NCBI RefSeq assembly: GCF_020991415.1
Contig: NZ_JAJMOY010000003.1
Location: 310,001-374,000, forward strand
Reading direction: 5' to 3'
DNA from: Flavobacterium sp. ENC
Lineage (GTDB): Bacteria > Bacteroidota > Bacteroidia > Flavobacteriales > Flavobacteriaceae
DNA: 64,000 nucleotides
Numbering within the stretch: the first letter of the stretch is position 1; every line of letters starts with the position of its first letter. The translations under genes were made by a program, and so were the position numbers. Of this stretch, positions 23,809-32,507 are shown one piece after another. Under the pieces are notes generated by a model that saw only the letters and a list, made by a program, of their open reading frames with translations, searched no databases and had not been told where the DNA came from.

Positions 23809-24630
23809 ATGTATTTAAAATACCTATTGCTTTGCTTCGCTTTGTTTTCAATCACTGCAAATTCACAACTAGTAGAGCCTAAGAAAAATTTCCGTGCCGC
23901 CGATTCGCTCCTGAAAGAACCTAGTTTTTCTGTTCACAAAGACAATTATTTTTTAACGGGAGTACCTGTCAATACAGATATTACACGCAATACTGCCGAT
24001 GTCAAATATCAGGTAAGTTTTAAGCTGCGATTGAATTCAAAACCTTTATGGGGTGGTTTTTTTCCTTATCTGATGTACAGTCAAAAAGCGTTTTGGGATA
24101 TTTATGCCAGCTCAAAACCGTTCTCAGAAATTAATTTTAATCCCGGAGTGGCCCTGGTACGCCCGTTTTATTTAAAAGGCGGAAGGCTGACCTATGGATC
24201 GGTTGCTTTCGAGCACGAATCAAACGGAAGGGATTCTATTTATTCGAGAACCTGGAACATGCTTGCTTTTTCGCTCAAATCACAAGTTTCGCCACGATGG
24301 ATTGTAGGGTTAAGAGGATGGATCCCGCTTGTTGATAAAGACGATAATCCCGGACTTACCAAGTATGTGGGTTATGGTGAAGCGAGCGCCACTTACCAGA
24401 TACAACCCGGAAGATGGAGTGCGGATATTCTTTTCAGAAAGGGAAGTGGACTTATTAATTACGGATCCTTGCAGACACAGGTAAACTGGAGGCCGTATAA
24501 AAGTGAAAATTATTATCTGACACTTCAATGGTTTGTAGGATACACAGAAAGTTTAATTGATTATCAGGAACACAAAAGCATGTTACGACTGGGATTTACC
24601 ATTAAACCCGAAAATATGGGAATTTTTTAA
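23809..24630 (+). CDS. pldA: Outer-membrane phospholipase A
   Basis: 273 residues with a signal peptide (MYLKYLLLCFALFSITANSQ). The OMPLA catalytic motif is clear: H136-E-S138-N-G-R ... S-R-T-W-N150. These match His142, Ser144 and Asn156 of E. coli OMPLA in spacing (H to S 2, S to N 12). The rest is a 12-strand beta-barrel pattern (alternating aromatic-rich strands such as KYQVSFKLRLN). It hydrolyses phospholipids in the outer membrane, usually when lipid asymmetry is disturbed. It stands alone and is followed by a terminator. Confidence 0.9.
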   Translation: MYLKYLLLCFALFSITANSQLVEPKKNFRAADSLLKEPSFSVHKDNYFLTGVPVNTDITRNTADVKYQVSFKLRLNSKPLWGGFFPYLMYSQKAFWDIYASSKPFSEINFNPGVALVRPFYLKGGRLTYGSVAFEHESNGRDSIYSRTWNMLAFSLKSQVSPRWIVGLRGWIPLVDKDDNPGLTKYVGYGEASATYQIQPGRWSADILFRKGSGLINYGSLQTQVNWRPYKSENYYLTLQWFVGYTESLIDYQEHKSMLRLGFTIKPENMGIF

Positions 24631-24673
24631 TGTTGGAATTTTTAGAAGGCTTAGATTTTTCGCGCAAATAGTA

Positions 24674-24706
24674 CAAAAAAAACCACTAATTAAGTGGTTT
24701 TTTTTG
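24674..24706. terminator. Bidirectional terminator after pldA
   Basis: AAAAAAAACCACTTAATTAGTGG-type stem: AACCACT-AATTA-AGTGGTT flanked by A- and T-runs. It separates pldA from the leftward gene ending at 24723. Confidence 0.8.
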
Positions 24707-24722
24707 TACCTGTAAATCCCGA

Positions 24723-24956
24723 TCAGAGATATTTCAGTGGCTGAAAACATTCGTTATGGTTTCTGAGTCCTTCCAGATATTGCTCCGGTGACATTCCGTA
24801 CAGCGGTTTACCAAAATCGATATAAACCTCTGTTGCGCGAAAATCTTGCTGACAGTTTTGAAATGAAGCTAACTCCTGGTAATCTGATGCTGTAATGACA
24901 GTATTTGATGGTTCTGAATCTAGGTGTAACATATTCGGGCTTTTAGTAATTAACAC
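24723..24956 (-). CDS. Small protein of unknown function
   Basis: 77 residues, soluble, with no motif I recognise (ITASDYQELASFQNCQQDFR; GMSPEQYLEGLRNH). Its start overlaps the 3' end of the 96-residue gene by 7 bp, so the two are translationally coupled and co-transcribed. Codon use is AT-rich and normal for this genome. With the helix-turn-helix gene divergently placed, this is a compact three-gene module. It may be of mobile-element origin, but no integrase or phage gene is adjacent. Confidence 0.6.
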   Translation of the reverse strand: MLITKSPNMLHLDSEPSNTVITASDYQELASFQNCQQDFRATEVYIDFGKPLYGMSPEQYLEGLRNHNECFQPLKYL

Positions 24957-25240
24957 TCGTCATTATTTTTTTGCGAGGTTAAAAGTTTTATTTTTTCAAC
25001 AGCTTCTTTGTTTTCATTCGCAACTTCGACCAATGCAAGAAGAATATCGTTTCTGAAAATTATTTTATTTCTTACATTTCTGACAAGAGTTTTACTTGGT
25101 GCTGGGTATCCTTTTCGAATTAAACATTGAATAGTTGGCTCAACATAAGTATAAGGCAAATGCTCATCTATAAAATTATAAGCTTGTACATTGTGTGAAT
25201 GCGCTTCGTCCTCCTTATTATTTTTTACTAATTTTGACAT
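24950..25240 (-). CDS. Small protein of unknown function, coupled pair partner
   Basis: 96 residues. It has a basic helix-rich middle (PSKTLVRNVRNKIIFRNDIL) and an acidic tail. The segment YVEPTIQCLIRKGYPAPSKTLV may be a winged or ribbon DNA-binding element, but I cannot assign a family. It overlaps the next gene (stop to start 7 bp) and lies 123 bp from the divergent helix-turn-helix gene. Gene size and arrangement resemble regulatory modules of phages and plasmids, with a repressor on one side and small early genes on the other. Confidence 0.6.
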   Translation of the reverse strand: MSKLVKNNKEDEAHSHNVQAYNFIDEHLPYTYVEPTIQCLIRKGYPAPSKTLVRNVRNKIIFRNDILLALVEVANENKEAVEKIKLLTSQKNNDEC

Positions 25241-25363
25241 ATATTTGATATTTATTACTTAATCTTGCATTAGAATGTAAATGTAAGAAAAATAATATAC
25301 AAAACATATGTTTTAACTGAAAAAATGTACGAATTGTTTTATTTTAAATAAAAATATAAAGAT

Positions 25364-25684
25364 ATGTATAATGTTAAACTAGCAAGATTCTTTAAAGCGA
25401 AGGGTCTTAAGCAAAAAGAGGTAGGATTGATTATGGGTTTTAGTGAAGCTATGGTTGGAAGATATCTAAACAGAACTGCTAAGATGAGCCCTGAATTTTT
25501 AATGAGTTTAAGCAGGAATTTTCCGGAAGTAGATCTGAATGATCTTTTTGCTCCTGATAATGGTGATCCAAATGCGGTTAATGAGCCAAACGAAAAATAT
25601 CATACCACGGTTTTGAATGATATAGGAGAAATTGAAGCCAGACTTCAGATCATCAAGAAAAAATTGTCGCAAAGTAAAGATTAA
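25364..25684 (+). CDS. Small helix-turn-helix protein (XRE-like)
   Basis: 106 residues. Residues of about 6-55 form a helix-turn-helix of the Cro/C1 type (FFKAKGLKQKEVGLIMGFSE; AMVGRYLNRTAKMSPEFLMS). The C-terminal about 30 residues look like a coiled coil for dimerisation (IGEIEARLQIIKKKLSQSKD). The gene is transcribed away from the pair of small unknown genes; the 123-bp gap (25241-25363) should hold their operators. It probably represses the divergent pair. Confidence 0.8.
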   Translation: MYNVKLARFFKAKGLKQKEVGLIMGFSEAMVGRYLNRTAKMSPEFLMSLSRNFPEVDLNDLFAPDNGDPNAVNEPNEKYHTTVLNDIGEIEARLQIIKKKLSQSKD

Positions 25685-25717
25685 AAATGCACTAAATTTT
25701 GTAATGCAATTTTCAGA

Positions 25718-26611
25718 TTAATCTTCGATATAAATTTTTCCTTCCATTGTAATTACAGAAGATCCCCCCACCAATACGCCGTTATCTTTCACTGCTACTT
25801 CTATTAAGGAGGGTTGGTTTAATTTTACACCCTGCAATATCTGATAGCTGCTGTTTTTTTCGATGATTTTTTGATGCAGAAATAAACCTGCCAGCGGGCC
25901 CGCTGCAGTTCCTGTTGCTGCATCCTCATCAATACCTATTATCGGGTTAAAAAAACGGGACTGCACAATAGTCCCCTTCTTTTCGCCGGTAAATGCAAAA
26001 CAGTAGAATCCCTCAAAATCATATTGTTTTGATAGTTCTATGAGCAGCTTGTTGTCTGGTTTGATAGCATTTAGGATTTCTATAGTTTGTATTGGTATCA
26101 TGGCATGTGCAACTTCTGTCTGTACTATTACGGGAACAAAATCAGGAATATCGAGGTCTTTTAGGGATAATCCCAATGCTAATGCTGTTTGTTCAGCCGG
26201 AATTGAATTTCCTATGACCGCCGGTTTTTGCAGCATTTTTACAACAGGTAACTTATGTTCGTTAAAGCTTATATAAATTGGAATCGATGCGGTTTTCATG
26301 ATTACATGCTGCAGCGAATCTTTAGGAAAAAGAGTTTTATCTTTTAACATTGCTGCACACACTGCCCCCAATAAATTATGTCCGGCTCCGTCTACCTCAA
26401 ATCCAATTGGAGTAAAAGATCTTACCTGTAACAATTGGTTTTGCTCTGAATAGTGCACAAAAGAAGTTTCAGAATACCCAAATTCCCGGGCAATATCCTC
26501 ATAATCAGATAGGGATAATTCATTTTCTGTAAAGACGACAGACAACGGATTTCCCCTGTAGCTCTTGTTTGTAAACACATCTAATACAAAATAGTCCAAT
26601 GCTTTTCTCAT
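25718..26611 (-). CDS. PhzF family isomerase
   Basis: 297 residues of the phenazine-biosynthesis PhzF / diaminopimelate-epimerase-like fold. Motifs: LDYFVLDVFTNKSYRGNPLS (N-terminus), the catalytic-Glu region FGYSETSFVH, FEVDGAGHNLLGAV and DEDAATGTAAGPLAGLFL. Substrate unknown; most members do not make phenazines and probably isomerise small acids. It is 28 bp upstream of the intergenic end of the LbetaH acyltransferase gene (same strand), likely in one operon. Confidence 0.9.
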   Translation of the reverse strand: MRKALDYFVLDVFTNKSYRGNPLSVVFTENELSLSDYEDIAREFGYSETSFVHYSEQNQLLQVRSFTPIGFEVDGAGHNLLGAVCAAMLKDKTLFPKDSLQHVIMKTASIPIYISFNEHKLPVVKMLQKPAVIGNSIPAEQTALALGLSLKDLDIPDFVPVIVQTEVAHAMIPIQTIEILNAIKPDNKLLIELSKQYDFEGFYCFAFTGEKKGTIVQSRFFNPIIGIDEDAATGTAAGPLAGLFLHQKIIEKNSSYQILQGVKLNQPSLIEVAVKDNGVLVGGSSVITMEGKIYIED

Positions 26612-26638
26612 AATCTGTCAATTAAAATATTTCTATGC

Positions 26639-27256
26639 TTATTGCTCTTTAGGGACAACCTGTTCAATCAGTTCAAGTCTTTTTACGATAGACTTTCTGA
26701 TTAATAGTGTTCCGGGAGACAGTACAGCATTGGCCCCAATTTTGGAATGGTCACCCACTAGTGAGCCAAATTTTTCGGAATGGGTTTCAATTATTTGGGA
26801 ATCATGAAGAACAGAAATTTTTTTGTTTTCTCTTTCATTATAATGATTGGCAGCAATCGAACCGGCTTCAAAATTGACATTTTTGCCAATAATACTGTTG
26901 CCGATATAATTAAAATGAGCAATTGCAGTATTTGAAAAAATAATACTGTTTTTGATTTCGCAACCCGGACCAATTCGGACATTCTCCTCTAAATAAACAC
27001 CTTCCCTGAAATACGCATGTGCACCAACATAACAATTGGCGGAGATGATTGCCGGGTTTTTTAGGGTAACGCCTTCCTCGATAATGGCAGATTTATGAAT
27101 AGCGACCTGATCTGTAATTACGTAATCTTCGTTCAGGGTTGGAATTATGTTTTCAATAATACGTTTCAGGTCATTGGTAATTTCCCAGGGCTGGAAATCT
27201 TCAAAACCTTTGAAAGTAGTGAAGAAATCTTCTATATAATGTTTAATGATTATCAT
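26639..27256 (-). CDS. Left-handed beta-helix (hexapeptide repeat) protein
   Basis: 205 residues. From residue 45 onward, hexapeptide repeats with Ile/Val/Leu at every sixth position form a left-handed beta-helix (VAIHKSAIIEEGVTL; ISANCYVGAHAYFREGVYLE; NVRIGPGCEI; NSIIFSNTAIAHFNYI). This resembles the C-terminal acetyltransferase half of GlmU and similar sugar N-acyltransferases. The N-terminal 40 residues are mixed helical. It could acetylate a nucleotide sugar or another amine. The likely active-site His (AHFNYIGNS) is present. The downstream PhzF gene may form an operon with it. Confidence 0.85.
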   Translation of the reverse strand: MIIIKHYIEDFFTTFKGFEDFQPWEITNDLKRIIENIIPTLNEDYVITDQVAIHKSAIIEEGVTLKNPAIISANCYVGAHAYFREGVYLEENVRIGPGCEIKNSIIFSNTAIAHFNYIGNSIIGKNVNFEAGSIAANHYNERENKKISVLHDSQIIETHSEKFGSLVGDHSKIGANAVLSPGTLLIRKSIVKRLELIEQVVPKEQ

Positions 27257-27399
27257 TTAAAAATCTTGTTTGCAGGTTGTTGGCTTTTTTATCCTAACCG
27301 TGTTTCAGAATCAGAAATGAAATTCTTTTCGACGGGTACAAACAAATTTAAGGAATTATAGTTTTCGATAGATTAAAAAATTAATGGTCGATTAAGCAT

Positions 27400-27885
27400 T
27401 TACATCCATTCTTTACTAACAAATACTATTTTTTTGCGCCCATAATCTACTGCAATAAGCGGATAATCACTTTCTCCTTCACCGGTAAGAATTGTTTCTT
27501 TGTTTAGAATTTGGCTCATATCATTCATAAACCCAATAATAATCTCTAAATCAGTATTTGAGTTTATTTCCTTGGGATCAATATCAAATTCTATTTCTTC
27601 ATCAGAAAAAAAATGAAGGTTTATCATTATCTTATCGATGAAAATAGATGCTAATTTTATTTCCATACCTGCAGTTTCATCACTAAAATATTGAAGTACG
27701 TACTCTTTATCTATTTTATTTGTCTTGTTATTATCAATATCGTTACCATACCTTACGCTATAGTTTTGATTGAGATGATCTATTACTATAATCCAGTCTT
27801 CAATAGTTACATTTTTAATATAAATGTCTCTTAATGAACCTTCAGGTTTAAAAATCCAATTAACGTCGTTCCAGTTTAAATTCAT
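27400..27885 (-). CDS. Small protein of unknown function
   Basis: 161 residues, soluble, acidic, no transmembrane segment and no family I recognise. Its start overlaps the stop of the upstream DUF4386 gene by ATGA (27882-27885), so translation is coupled. Features: VNWIFKPEGSLRDIYIKNVT at the start, DHLNQNYSVRYGNDIDNNK, and a C-terminal YGRKKIVFVSKEWM. It resembles small cytoplasmic partner or immunity-like proteins in size and acidity only. Confidence 0.6.
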   Translation of the reverse strand: MNLNWNDVNWIFKPEGSLRDIYIKNVTIEDWIIVIDHLNQNYSVRYGNDIDNNKTNKIDKEYVLQYFSDETAGMEIKLASIFIDKIMINLHFFSDEEIEFDIDPKEINSNTDLEIIIGFMNDMSQILNKETILTGEGESDYPLIAVDYGRKKIVFVSKEWM

Positions 27886-28562
27886 TTTTTAGTTTTTACT
27901 CCTTTTATCAATAACCAGCCTACCATCGCAAACTCTGCGGTTGCAGATGTAATTCCGACTAAGATACCGGTTATGGAATGATATTCTGTAAATAAAATAA
28001 AGGCTGTTGTGTCTATGAGATAACATAAGCCGCCAAGAATCAAAAGCACACCAAGGATTTTTGGGATAAACCCTGACTGATATGATAATTGCCCAAACGG
28101 AATAAGCCAGAGTCCCCAGAAAATTCCAATAATAACATTTCCGTTGCCATACATTTTTAAGCTTAACATGGCCAGTGCATTTTGCTGAATAGAAGGGAAG
28201 TTGTTCATAAAATTCTCTTTCAGGATAAGCAGGATATAATATTCATTAAAAATGATAAAAAACGCAATCGGAACACCCACAATGACTAACGCGACCAAAG
28301 TCCGGGCTAAATGGCCATTGACATTCTTAAATAAATTGTATAAGGTCAAAGCCAGAAATACAAAAACGGTCTGACAAATTAAATTACTAAAGATCCCAAA
28401 ACGGAACAGTAATTCGTTGTCCAGAATATTTTTCGCAGTAAGGTTAATGTCATCGCTCACAAATAATTTTGTCGGAACATACATAATTCCAAAAGCGCCG
28501 GTGATGGCAATGATTAGATACAATAAACCTGCTATTCTTGCTGTTTTTTTCGCTGATTCCAT
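27882..28562 (-). CDS. DUF4386 family membrane protein
   Basis: 226 residues with about six hydrophobic segments (IAGLLYLIIAITGAFGIMYV; LICQTVFVFLALTLY; LVALVIVGVPIAFFIIF; IIGIFWGLWLIPFG; ILGVLLILGGLCYLI; ITSATAEFAMVGWLLIKG). The start MESAKKTARIAGLLYLIIAI is the common DUF4386 N-terminus. Function is unknown. It is followed by the overlapping 161-residue gene and preceded by a 338-bp divergent region. Confidence 0.85.
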   Translation of the reverse strand: MESAKKTARIAGLLYLIIAITGAFGIMYVPTKLFVSDDINLTAKNILDNELLFRFGIFSNLICQTVFVFLALTLYNLFKNVNGHLARTLVALVIVGVPIAFFIIFNEYYILLILKENFMNNFPSIQQNALAMLSLKMYGNGNVIIGIFWGLWLIPFGQLSYQSGFIPKILGVLLILGGLCYLIDTTAFILFTEYHSITGILVGITSATAEFAMVGWLLIKGVKTKK

Positions 28563-28900
28563 ATTTATATAAATTGTTAACGGTAAGACGATTATGTTAT
28601 GCCTTTGTTACACTTCAAATTTATTATCGGATGCTTTTGCAAAGATTGTACTAAATATAAAAAGCGATGATTCAGCCCCGATAGCAGCGGCATCCTTTTG
28701 CTTTTTTCTTTAAAAAGTAAAAGATACAGCGGATAGCGGGACTACAGCTGTTTTGAAAATGAGATTTGTGCTGCAAAAAAATAATACGGAAACACTTTTT
28801 ATTCGTTTTACTTTTTACTATTTAGGTTTCAATCACTTTAGATTAATTTCCTTAAATTCGTAAATCCTTTTTTGATTACTTACTTTACAACAGAAATTTC
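28563..28900. other. Divergent intergenic region with imperfect palindrome
   Basis: 338 bp between the DUF4386 gene (left) and the dipeptidase gene (right). It holds the family-B imperfect inverted repeat at 28672-28748 and no open frame. No clear TANNTTTG element for the dipeptidase gene was found. Confidence 0.5.
28672..28748. repeat. Imperfect inverted repeat, family B, copy 2
   Basis: The left arm (CCCCGATAGCAGCGGCATCC then TTTT) and the right arm (AAAAGATACAGCGGATAGCG then GG) are imperfect inverses across a short A/T centre. The pattern GATAG-N-GCGG-ATCCTTTT is shared with 9224-9297. From memory, similar palindromes recur in Flavobacterium intergenic DNA; function unknown. Confidence 0.6.
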
Positions 28901-29548
28901 ATGAATTCAGCTATAAAAAAAATATTCTTTGCCTGCATTTTTTTAGCGGCTTTTGCCGTAAATGCCCAAAATGAAACGTACACCAGCAGTCCTGAAGTTG
29001 CCGATACCACGTTTGTCAACTTAAAAGAATACAGTGATGATTTTATCTACGATATGAAATACGCAACAGCAGATAATTTCCTGAAAGCAAAAGTCTATGA
29101 TTGTGCCGAATGTATGCTGCGGTATAAGACGGTCAAAGCACTGATAGCCGCCAACAAAGAATTTATGAAAAATGGCTGCAAAATAAAGCTTTTTGATTGC
29201 TACAGGCCTTTGTCTATTCAGCAGAAAATGTGGGAGATTGTGCCGAATCCCGAATACGTGGCAGATCCTAAAAAAGGCTCCATCCATAATAGAGGAGGAG
29301 CCGTAGATATTTCGTTAGTGAATGCTGAAGGAACAGAACTGGAAATGGGAACCACTTTCGATTATTTCGGAGTGGAAGCCGGCCATAATTTTAAAAAACT
29401 TCCGGTACCGGTAAGGGCCAACAGAAAGTATCTGAAAAGTGTAATGATACAAAACGGTTTCAATTCCTTTGATTCGGAATGGTGGCATTATAATTTAAAA
29501 GCAGGCCTGAAAGATCGTGTTTCTAACCAAAAATGGAAATGTGACTAA
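28901..29548 (+). CDS. D-alanyl-D-alanine dipeptidase (VanX-like, M15D)
   Basis: 215 residues with a signal peptide (MNSAIKKIFFACIFLAAFAV then NAQ), so periplasmic. Zinc-peptidase motifs: FDCYRPLSIQQKMW (arginine of the active site), GSIHNRGGAVDISL (S-x-H-x-x-G-x-x-x-D zinc ligands His and Asp), and EWWHYN (E-x-x-H, catalytic Glu and third zinc ligand). It splits D-Ala-D-Ala-type dipeptides. In organisms without vancomycin genes this usually serves peptidoglycan recycling. No vanH/vanA genes are near. Its stop abuts that of the convergent gene. Confidence 0.92.
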   Translation: MNSAIKKIFFACIFLAAFAVNAQNETYTSSPEVADTTFVNLKEYSDDFIYDMKYATADNFLKAKVYDCAECMLRYKTVKALIAANKEFMKNGCKIKLFDCYRPLSIQQKMWEIVPNPEYVADPKKGSIHNRGGAVDISLVNAEGTELEMGTTFDYFGVEAGHNFKKLPVPVRANRKYLKSVMIQNGFNSFDSEWWHYNLKAGLKDRVSNQKWKCD

Positions 29549-30115
29549 TTATTCGACGCATCTGATGTTTTCCATGAAATACGTATTCGGATGTGATACT
29601 TTGCCATTTAGCTCAGAGGTCAATTCTCTTTTTACGATATAATCTTCTGTATCGGTCAGGTACTTGATTCGCATAATCGAGATGGGAGATTTTTTCAGCT
29701 CTTCGTAATTGTCTTTCATAAACATAAAAATCCCTGTATTGACACGGTTGCTAAAATCTTTTTCATCCTGAATAAGCGTACCGCAGCTTTCCTGGTTGAT
29801 GTGCATTAGTGTCACTATTTTTCCGTTTTCCAGCTGAAGGAATATTTTTGAATTTTTGTCAAAACAATTCGCTTTTATAAAATCTTTGCTTTTCTGGATG
29901 AGCTGTAAATTTAAAGTAGGGAGGCCGTCTGTCTGTGCGAGTGAAAAGAAAACATAACTGAAGCTGCCTCCAAAGTATTTTTCGCTCATCAGGTATTCAT
30001 TTGTTATTTTATAAGTACCAATAGAGTCGTTTACGTTTACACTGTATTCACAAGGTTTTTGGGCAAATGCAGTAAGGGTTAAAAGAAAAAAAGTTAAAGT
30101 AATTAGTTGTTTCAT
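29549..30115 (-). CDS. Secreted protein of unknown function
   Basis: 189 residues from the ATG at 30115 (MKQLITLTFFLLTLTAFAQK, a clean signal peptide with cleavage after AFA); an upstream ATG would add seven residues. The mature part has two or three conserved-looking Cys (PCEYSVNV; NCFDK; SCGTL) but no family I recognise. The gene begins 2 bp after the THUMP-like methyltransferase stop on the same strand, so it is probably the last gene of that operon. Its 3' end touches the convergent dipeptidase gene with no spacer. Confidence 0.7.
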   Translation of the reverse strand: MKQLITLTFFLLTLTAFAQKPCEYSVNVNDSIGTYKITNEYLMSEKYFGGSFSYVFFSLAQTDGLPTLNLQLIQKSKDFIKANCFDKNSKIFLQLENGKIVTLMHINQESCGTLIQDEKDFSNRVNTGIFMFMKDNYEELKKSPISIMRIKYLTDTEDYIVKRELTSELNGKVSHPNTYFMENIRCVE

Positions 30116-30117
30116 TT

Positions 30118-31299
30118 TTAAGTTATTTTTCTGCAAATTAAAACTATTTTGTGATCATTTTTATCAGTTGTGAAAAAACAATACAGATTTCCTCCATTTT
30201 TTATTTTCCATTTTTTTCTAATGTTCTCTACCGTGTCCGGAAAATTTCTGGTGGTCACATTAGCCTGTTGGTTTTGGAGTTCCGTTTTCATTTCATTTTT
30301 GCTGTACGAAATACATTTTTCAATTTCAAAAACCCTTCCGGGGAAATCGATTAATTCATCTGAAGTATATAAATGGGAATGCTTGTGAAGCTTATTGATC
30401 TGGAAAACAGAACTGACTTCATCAAATCCGCCCGATTTCATAATAGCTGAATTGGGCTCGTACAGGTATTTTTGCGGTAAATGATACGATGCAAAAGCCG
30501 AATTATCACCTAATAGGAATTCAAAGGTTTCGGTGTTATCTTTTAAGATATTGGCCGTTTTGACCGTGATGGCTCCTGAATAACGATTGTGAATTTCGAA
30601 AAGCAATTCTTTGACCTCGTTTTCAAGCGCGATGATATGAATGTTTTTAACGTGTTTTAATTCGGAAAGGGCTGCTGAAATATCTAATAATGGTGCCGTT
30701 TTTATCAAGACAGCATCTGTTTTTTCAAAGTAAAAATCTAATAATTCCGGTACATTCGGCAAGCAGTCCCTGAGCATAAAAACTTTGCCTTTCGCATCAT
30801 TTCTTCGGGAAGGGTCAATATAAATCCAGTCCCATTTTTGGCTGGAGTCTTTTAAGACTGTACTAGAATCAGCCGCATGAAACGTACAATTTTCGACTTT
30901 TAACTGTTCAAAATTATGTTGTACGATGGCAGATAAATCTTCATTGATCTCGCAATGCGTAATGTTTCGGAAGTTTTTTGAAAAGTAATAATCATCGACC
31001 CCGAAACCACCCGTAAGATCGATTAAGGTTTCTCCGGAAATTAACGAAGCTTTGTAAGCTGCAGTCCTTTCGGAAGACGTTTGTTCAACCGAAATTTTGC
31101 CGGGATAAATAATGTTTTCTGTTGAAAACCAGGTTGGAAGCTTGTCTTTCGCTTTTGTTTTGGCTTCAATCTGATTTAAAATTAAAATCCATTCTGTTTC
31201 CGGAAAAGGGTTTTTCTGAAGGGCTAATTTTGAAATCGAAGCACCACTATTTTCAGTTATAAAATCCTGAATAGGTTTGCTTAAAATTGAAGTGTTCAA
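30118..31299 (-). CDS. Class I methyltransferase with THUMP-like C-terminus
   Basis: 393 residues. The central domain has the SAM-binding motif LIDLTGGFGVDDYYFSKNF and the catalytic-type motif DWIYIDPSRR (D-P-x-R). The C-terminal about 90 residues resemble the THUMP-like extension of Bacteroidota methyltransferases of the PG_1098 type. An RNA substrate is likely but not shown. It lies 2 bp downstream of the AI-2E transporter gene, so both are co-transcribed. Confidence 0.85.
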   Translation of the reverse strand: MNTSILSKPIQDFITENSGASISKLALQKNPFPETEWILILNQIEAKTKAKDKLPTWFSTENIIYPGKISVEQTSSERTAAYKASLISGETLIDLTGGFGVDDYYFSKNFRNITHCEINEDLSAIVQHNFEQLKVENCTFHAADSSTVLKDSSQKWDWIYIDPSRRNDAKGKVFMLRDCLPNVPELLDFYFEKTDAVLIKTAPLLDISAALSELKHVKNIHIIALENEVKELLFEIHNRYSGAITVKTANILKDNTETFEFLLGDNSAFASYHLPQKYLYEPNSAIMKSGGFDEVSSVFQINKLHKHSHLYTSDELIDFPGRVFEIEKCISYSKNEMKTELQNQQANVTTRNFPDTVENIRKKWKIKNGGNLYCFFTTDKNDHKIVLICRKIT

Positions 31300-31301
31300 G
31301 G

Positions 31302-32393
31302 CTAAATTCTTTCGGTTAATACGGAGACAATTTTGTTGTCAGGAAAAAATTCTTTTAAAATTACTTTTATCATGGTAAAAACCGGAATAGCGATAATCAT
31401 TCCGACAATCCCAAAAGTGATTCCGCTGATTAGTGTAATAAGAAATATTTCCAACGGGTGCGAATTTACACTTTTTGATGAAATTATAGGCTGACTAATG
31501 TTATTATCAATCGCCTGAACCAGTAAAAAACCAATAATTACATAGATGGTTTTGGGCAGGATTTCGCTTTGAAAATCCATTCCTATCATACTAATCATGG
31601 TTAAAATTCCGGCCAGTACCGTTCCGATAATAGGCCCGATGTACGGAATAATGTTTAAGATCGCACATAAAAAGGCAATCACAAAAGCATTTTTATTTCC
31701 GAAGATGATCAGGACGATTAAATATAAAATAAACACCACCGTCAATTGCAATAATAAACCGATGAAATAACGGGTTAGAAAATGATTTATTTTGGCAATT
31801 GAGTTCAGGATTTTTTCTTCATTACTGTCCGGAAGAATTCTTCTGGCCGAGGCTTTAAAGGCATCCTGATCCTTCACAAAGAAAAAGGTAATAAAAAATA
31901 CAGAAACCAGCCCCATTCCCATATCTGCCATAAAGCCTAAGATAGAATTAATGAAGGAGGTAAAATAAGTAAAATCAAGCATGGAAGTTACTTTAGAACT
32001 TTTAAGGACTTTATTTAAATCAACATGGGGAATATTGAAATAGAGTTCAATACTACGCTCTGTCTCCGTAAACTGTTGCTGCAAATTATGAGTATCCAGT
32101 AAAGATAAATTATTGGCCTGCGAAATAATCAGCGGAACAAATAAGAAGATAAAACCAACCATTAATAAAATAAACAGGATAAGCGTGGTTGTTGCTGCTA
32201 ATGAATTACCGAATTTTAATTTATTTTTTAAAAATTGTACCAGCGGATTGGCTATAAGACACAATAAGAGCGAAATGCATAAATAGACAATTACAGTTTG
32301 TATTGTATATAAGAAATACAAAACAATCCCAATAATCAGGATAGTTGCCAAAGCTCTTAAAATTCCGTTAGATATAATTTTAGATGTAATCAT
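31302..32393 (-). CDS. AI-2E family transporter (UPF0118)
   Basis: 363 residues with about eight hydrophobic segments (GILRALATILIIGIVLYFLY; IVYLCISLLLCLIANPLVQF; LILFILLMVGFIFLFVPLII; and the C-terminal cluster ending GIVGMIIAIPVFTMI), plus the family motif NIIPYIGPIIGTVLAGI. Members are secondary transporters; some export autoinducer-2, others exchange Na+/H+ or unknown solutes. The substrate is not evident. The methyltransferase gene starts 2 bp downstream. Confidence 0.9.
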   Translation of the reverse strand: MITSKIISNGILRALATILIIGIVLYFLYTIQTVIVYLCISLLLCLIANPLVQFLKNKLKFGNSLAATTTLILFILLMVGFIFLFVPLIISQANNLSLLDTHNLQQQFTETERSIELYFNIPHVDLNKVLKSSKVTSMLDFTYFTSFINSILGFMADMGMGLVSVFFITFFFVKDQDAFKASARRILPDSNEEKILNSIAKINHFLTRYFIGLLLQLTVVFILYLIVLIIFGNKNAFVIAFLCAILNIIPYIGPIIGTVLAGILTMISMIGMDFQSEILPKTIYVIIGFLLVQAIDNNISQPIISSKSVNSHPLEIFLITLISGITFGIVGMIIAIPVFTMIKVILKEFFPDNKIVSVLTERI

Positions 32394-32452
32394 GTTAGGG
32401 TTTTTAGAGTAAATATAGGGAAAAAGCTTTTGAATATATTGGTGAAAACAAA

Positions 32453-32482
32453 AAAAGCGGGATGAAATAACATCCCGCTTTT
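32453..32482 (-). terminator. Intrinsic terminator after the M43 protease gene
   Basis: AAAAGCGGGATG-AAATAA-CATCCCGCTTTT: a perfect 12-bp stem with A/T-runs on both sides. It separates the protease gene from the AI-2E gene, which are on the same strand. Confidence 0.85.
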
Positions 32483-32507
32483 AATCATACTATTTATTCT
32501 TTTTGGA

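Noticed and set aside
24723..25684. Prophage remnant
   Set aside because: Only a repressor-like gene and two small genes are present, with no integrase, structural or lysis gene, and flanking genes are housekeeping; the name prophage is not supported.
28672..28748. Riboswitch upstream of the dipeptidase gene
   Set aside because: The palindrome resembles a repeat seen elsewhere in the window and does not fit any riboswitch class I know.
28901..29548. Vancomycin resistance operon member
   Set aside because: The VanX-type protein has a signal peptide and no vanH, vanA or regulator genes beside it, so a recycling peptidase is more likely.
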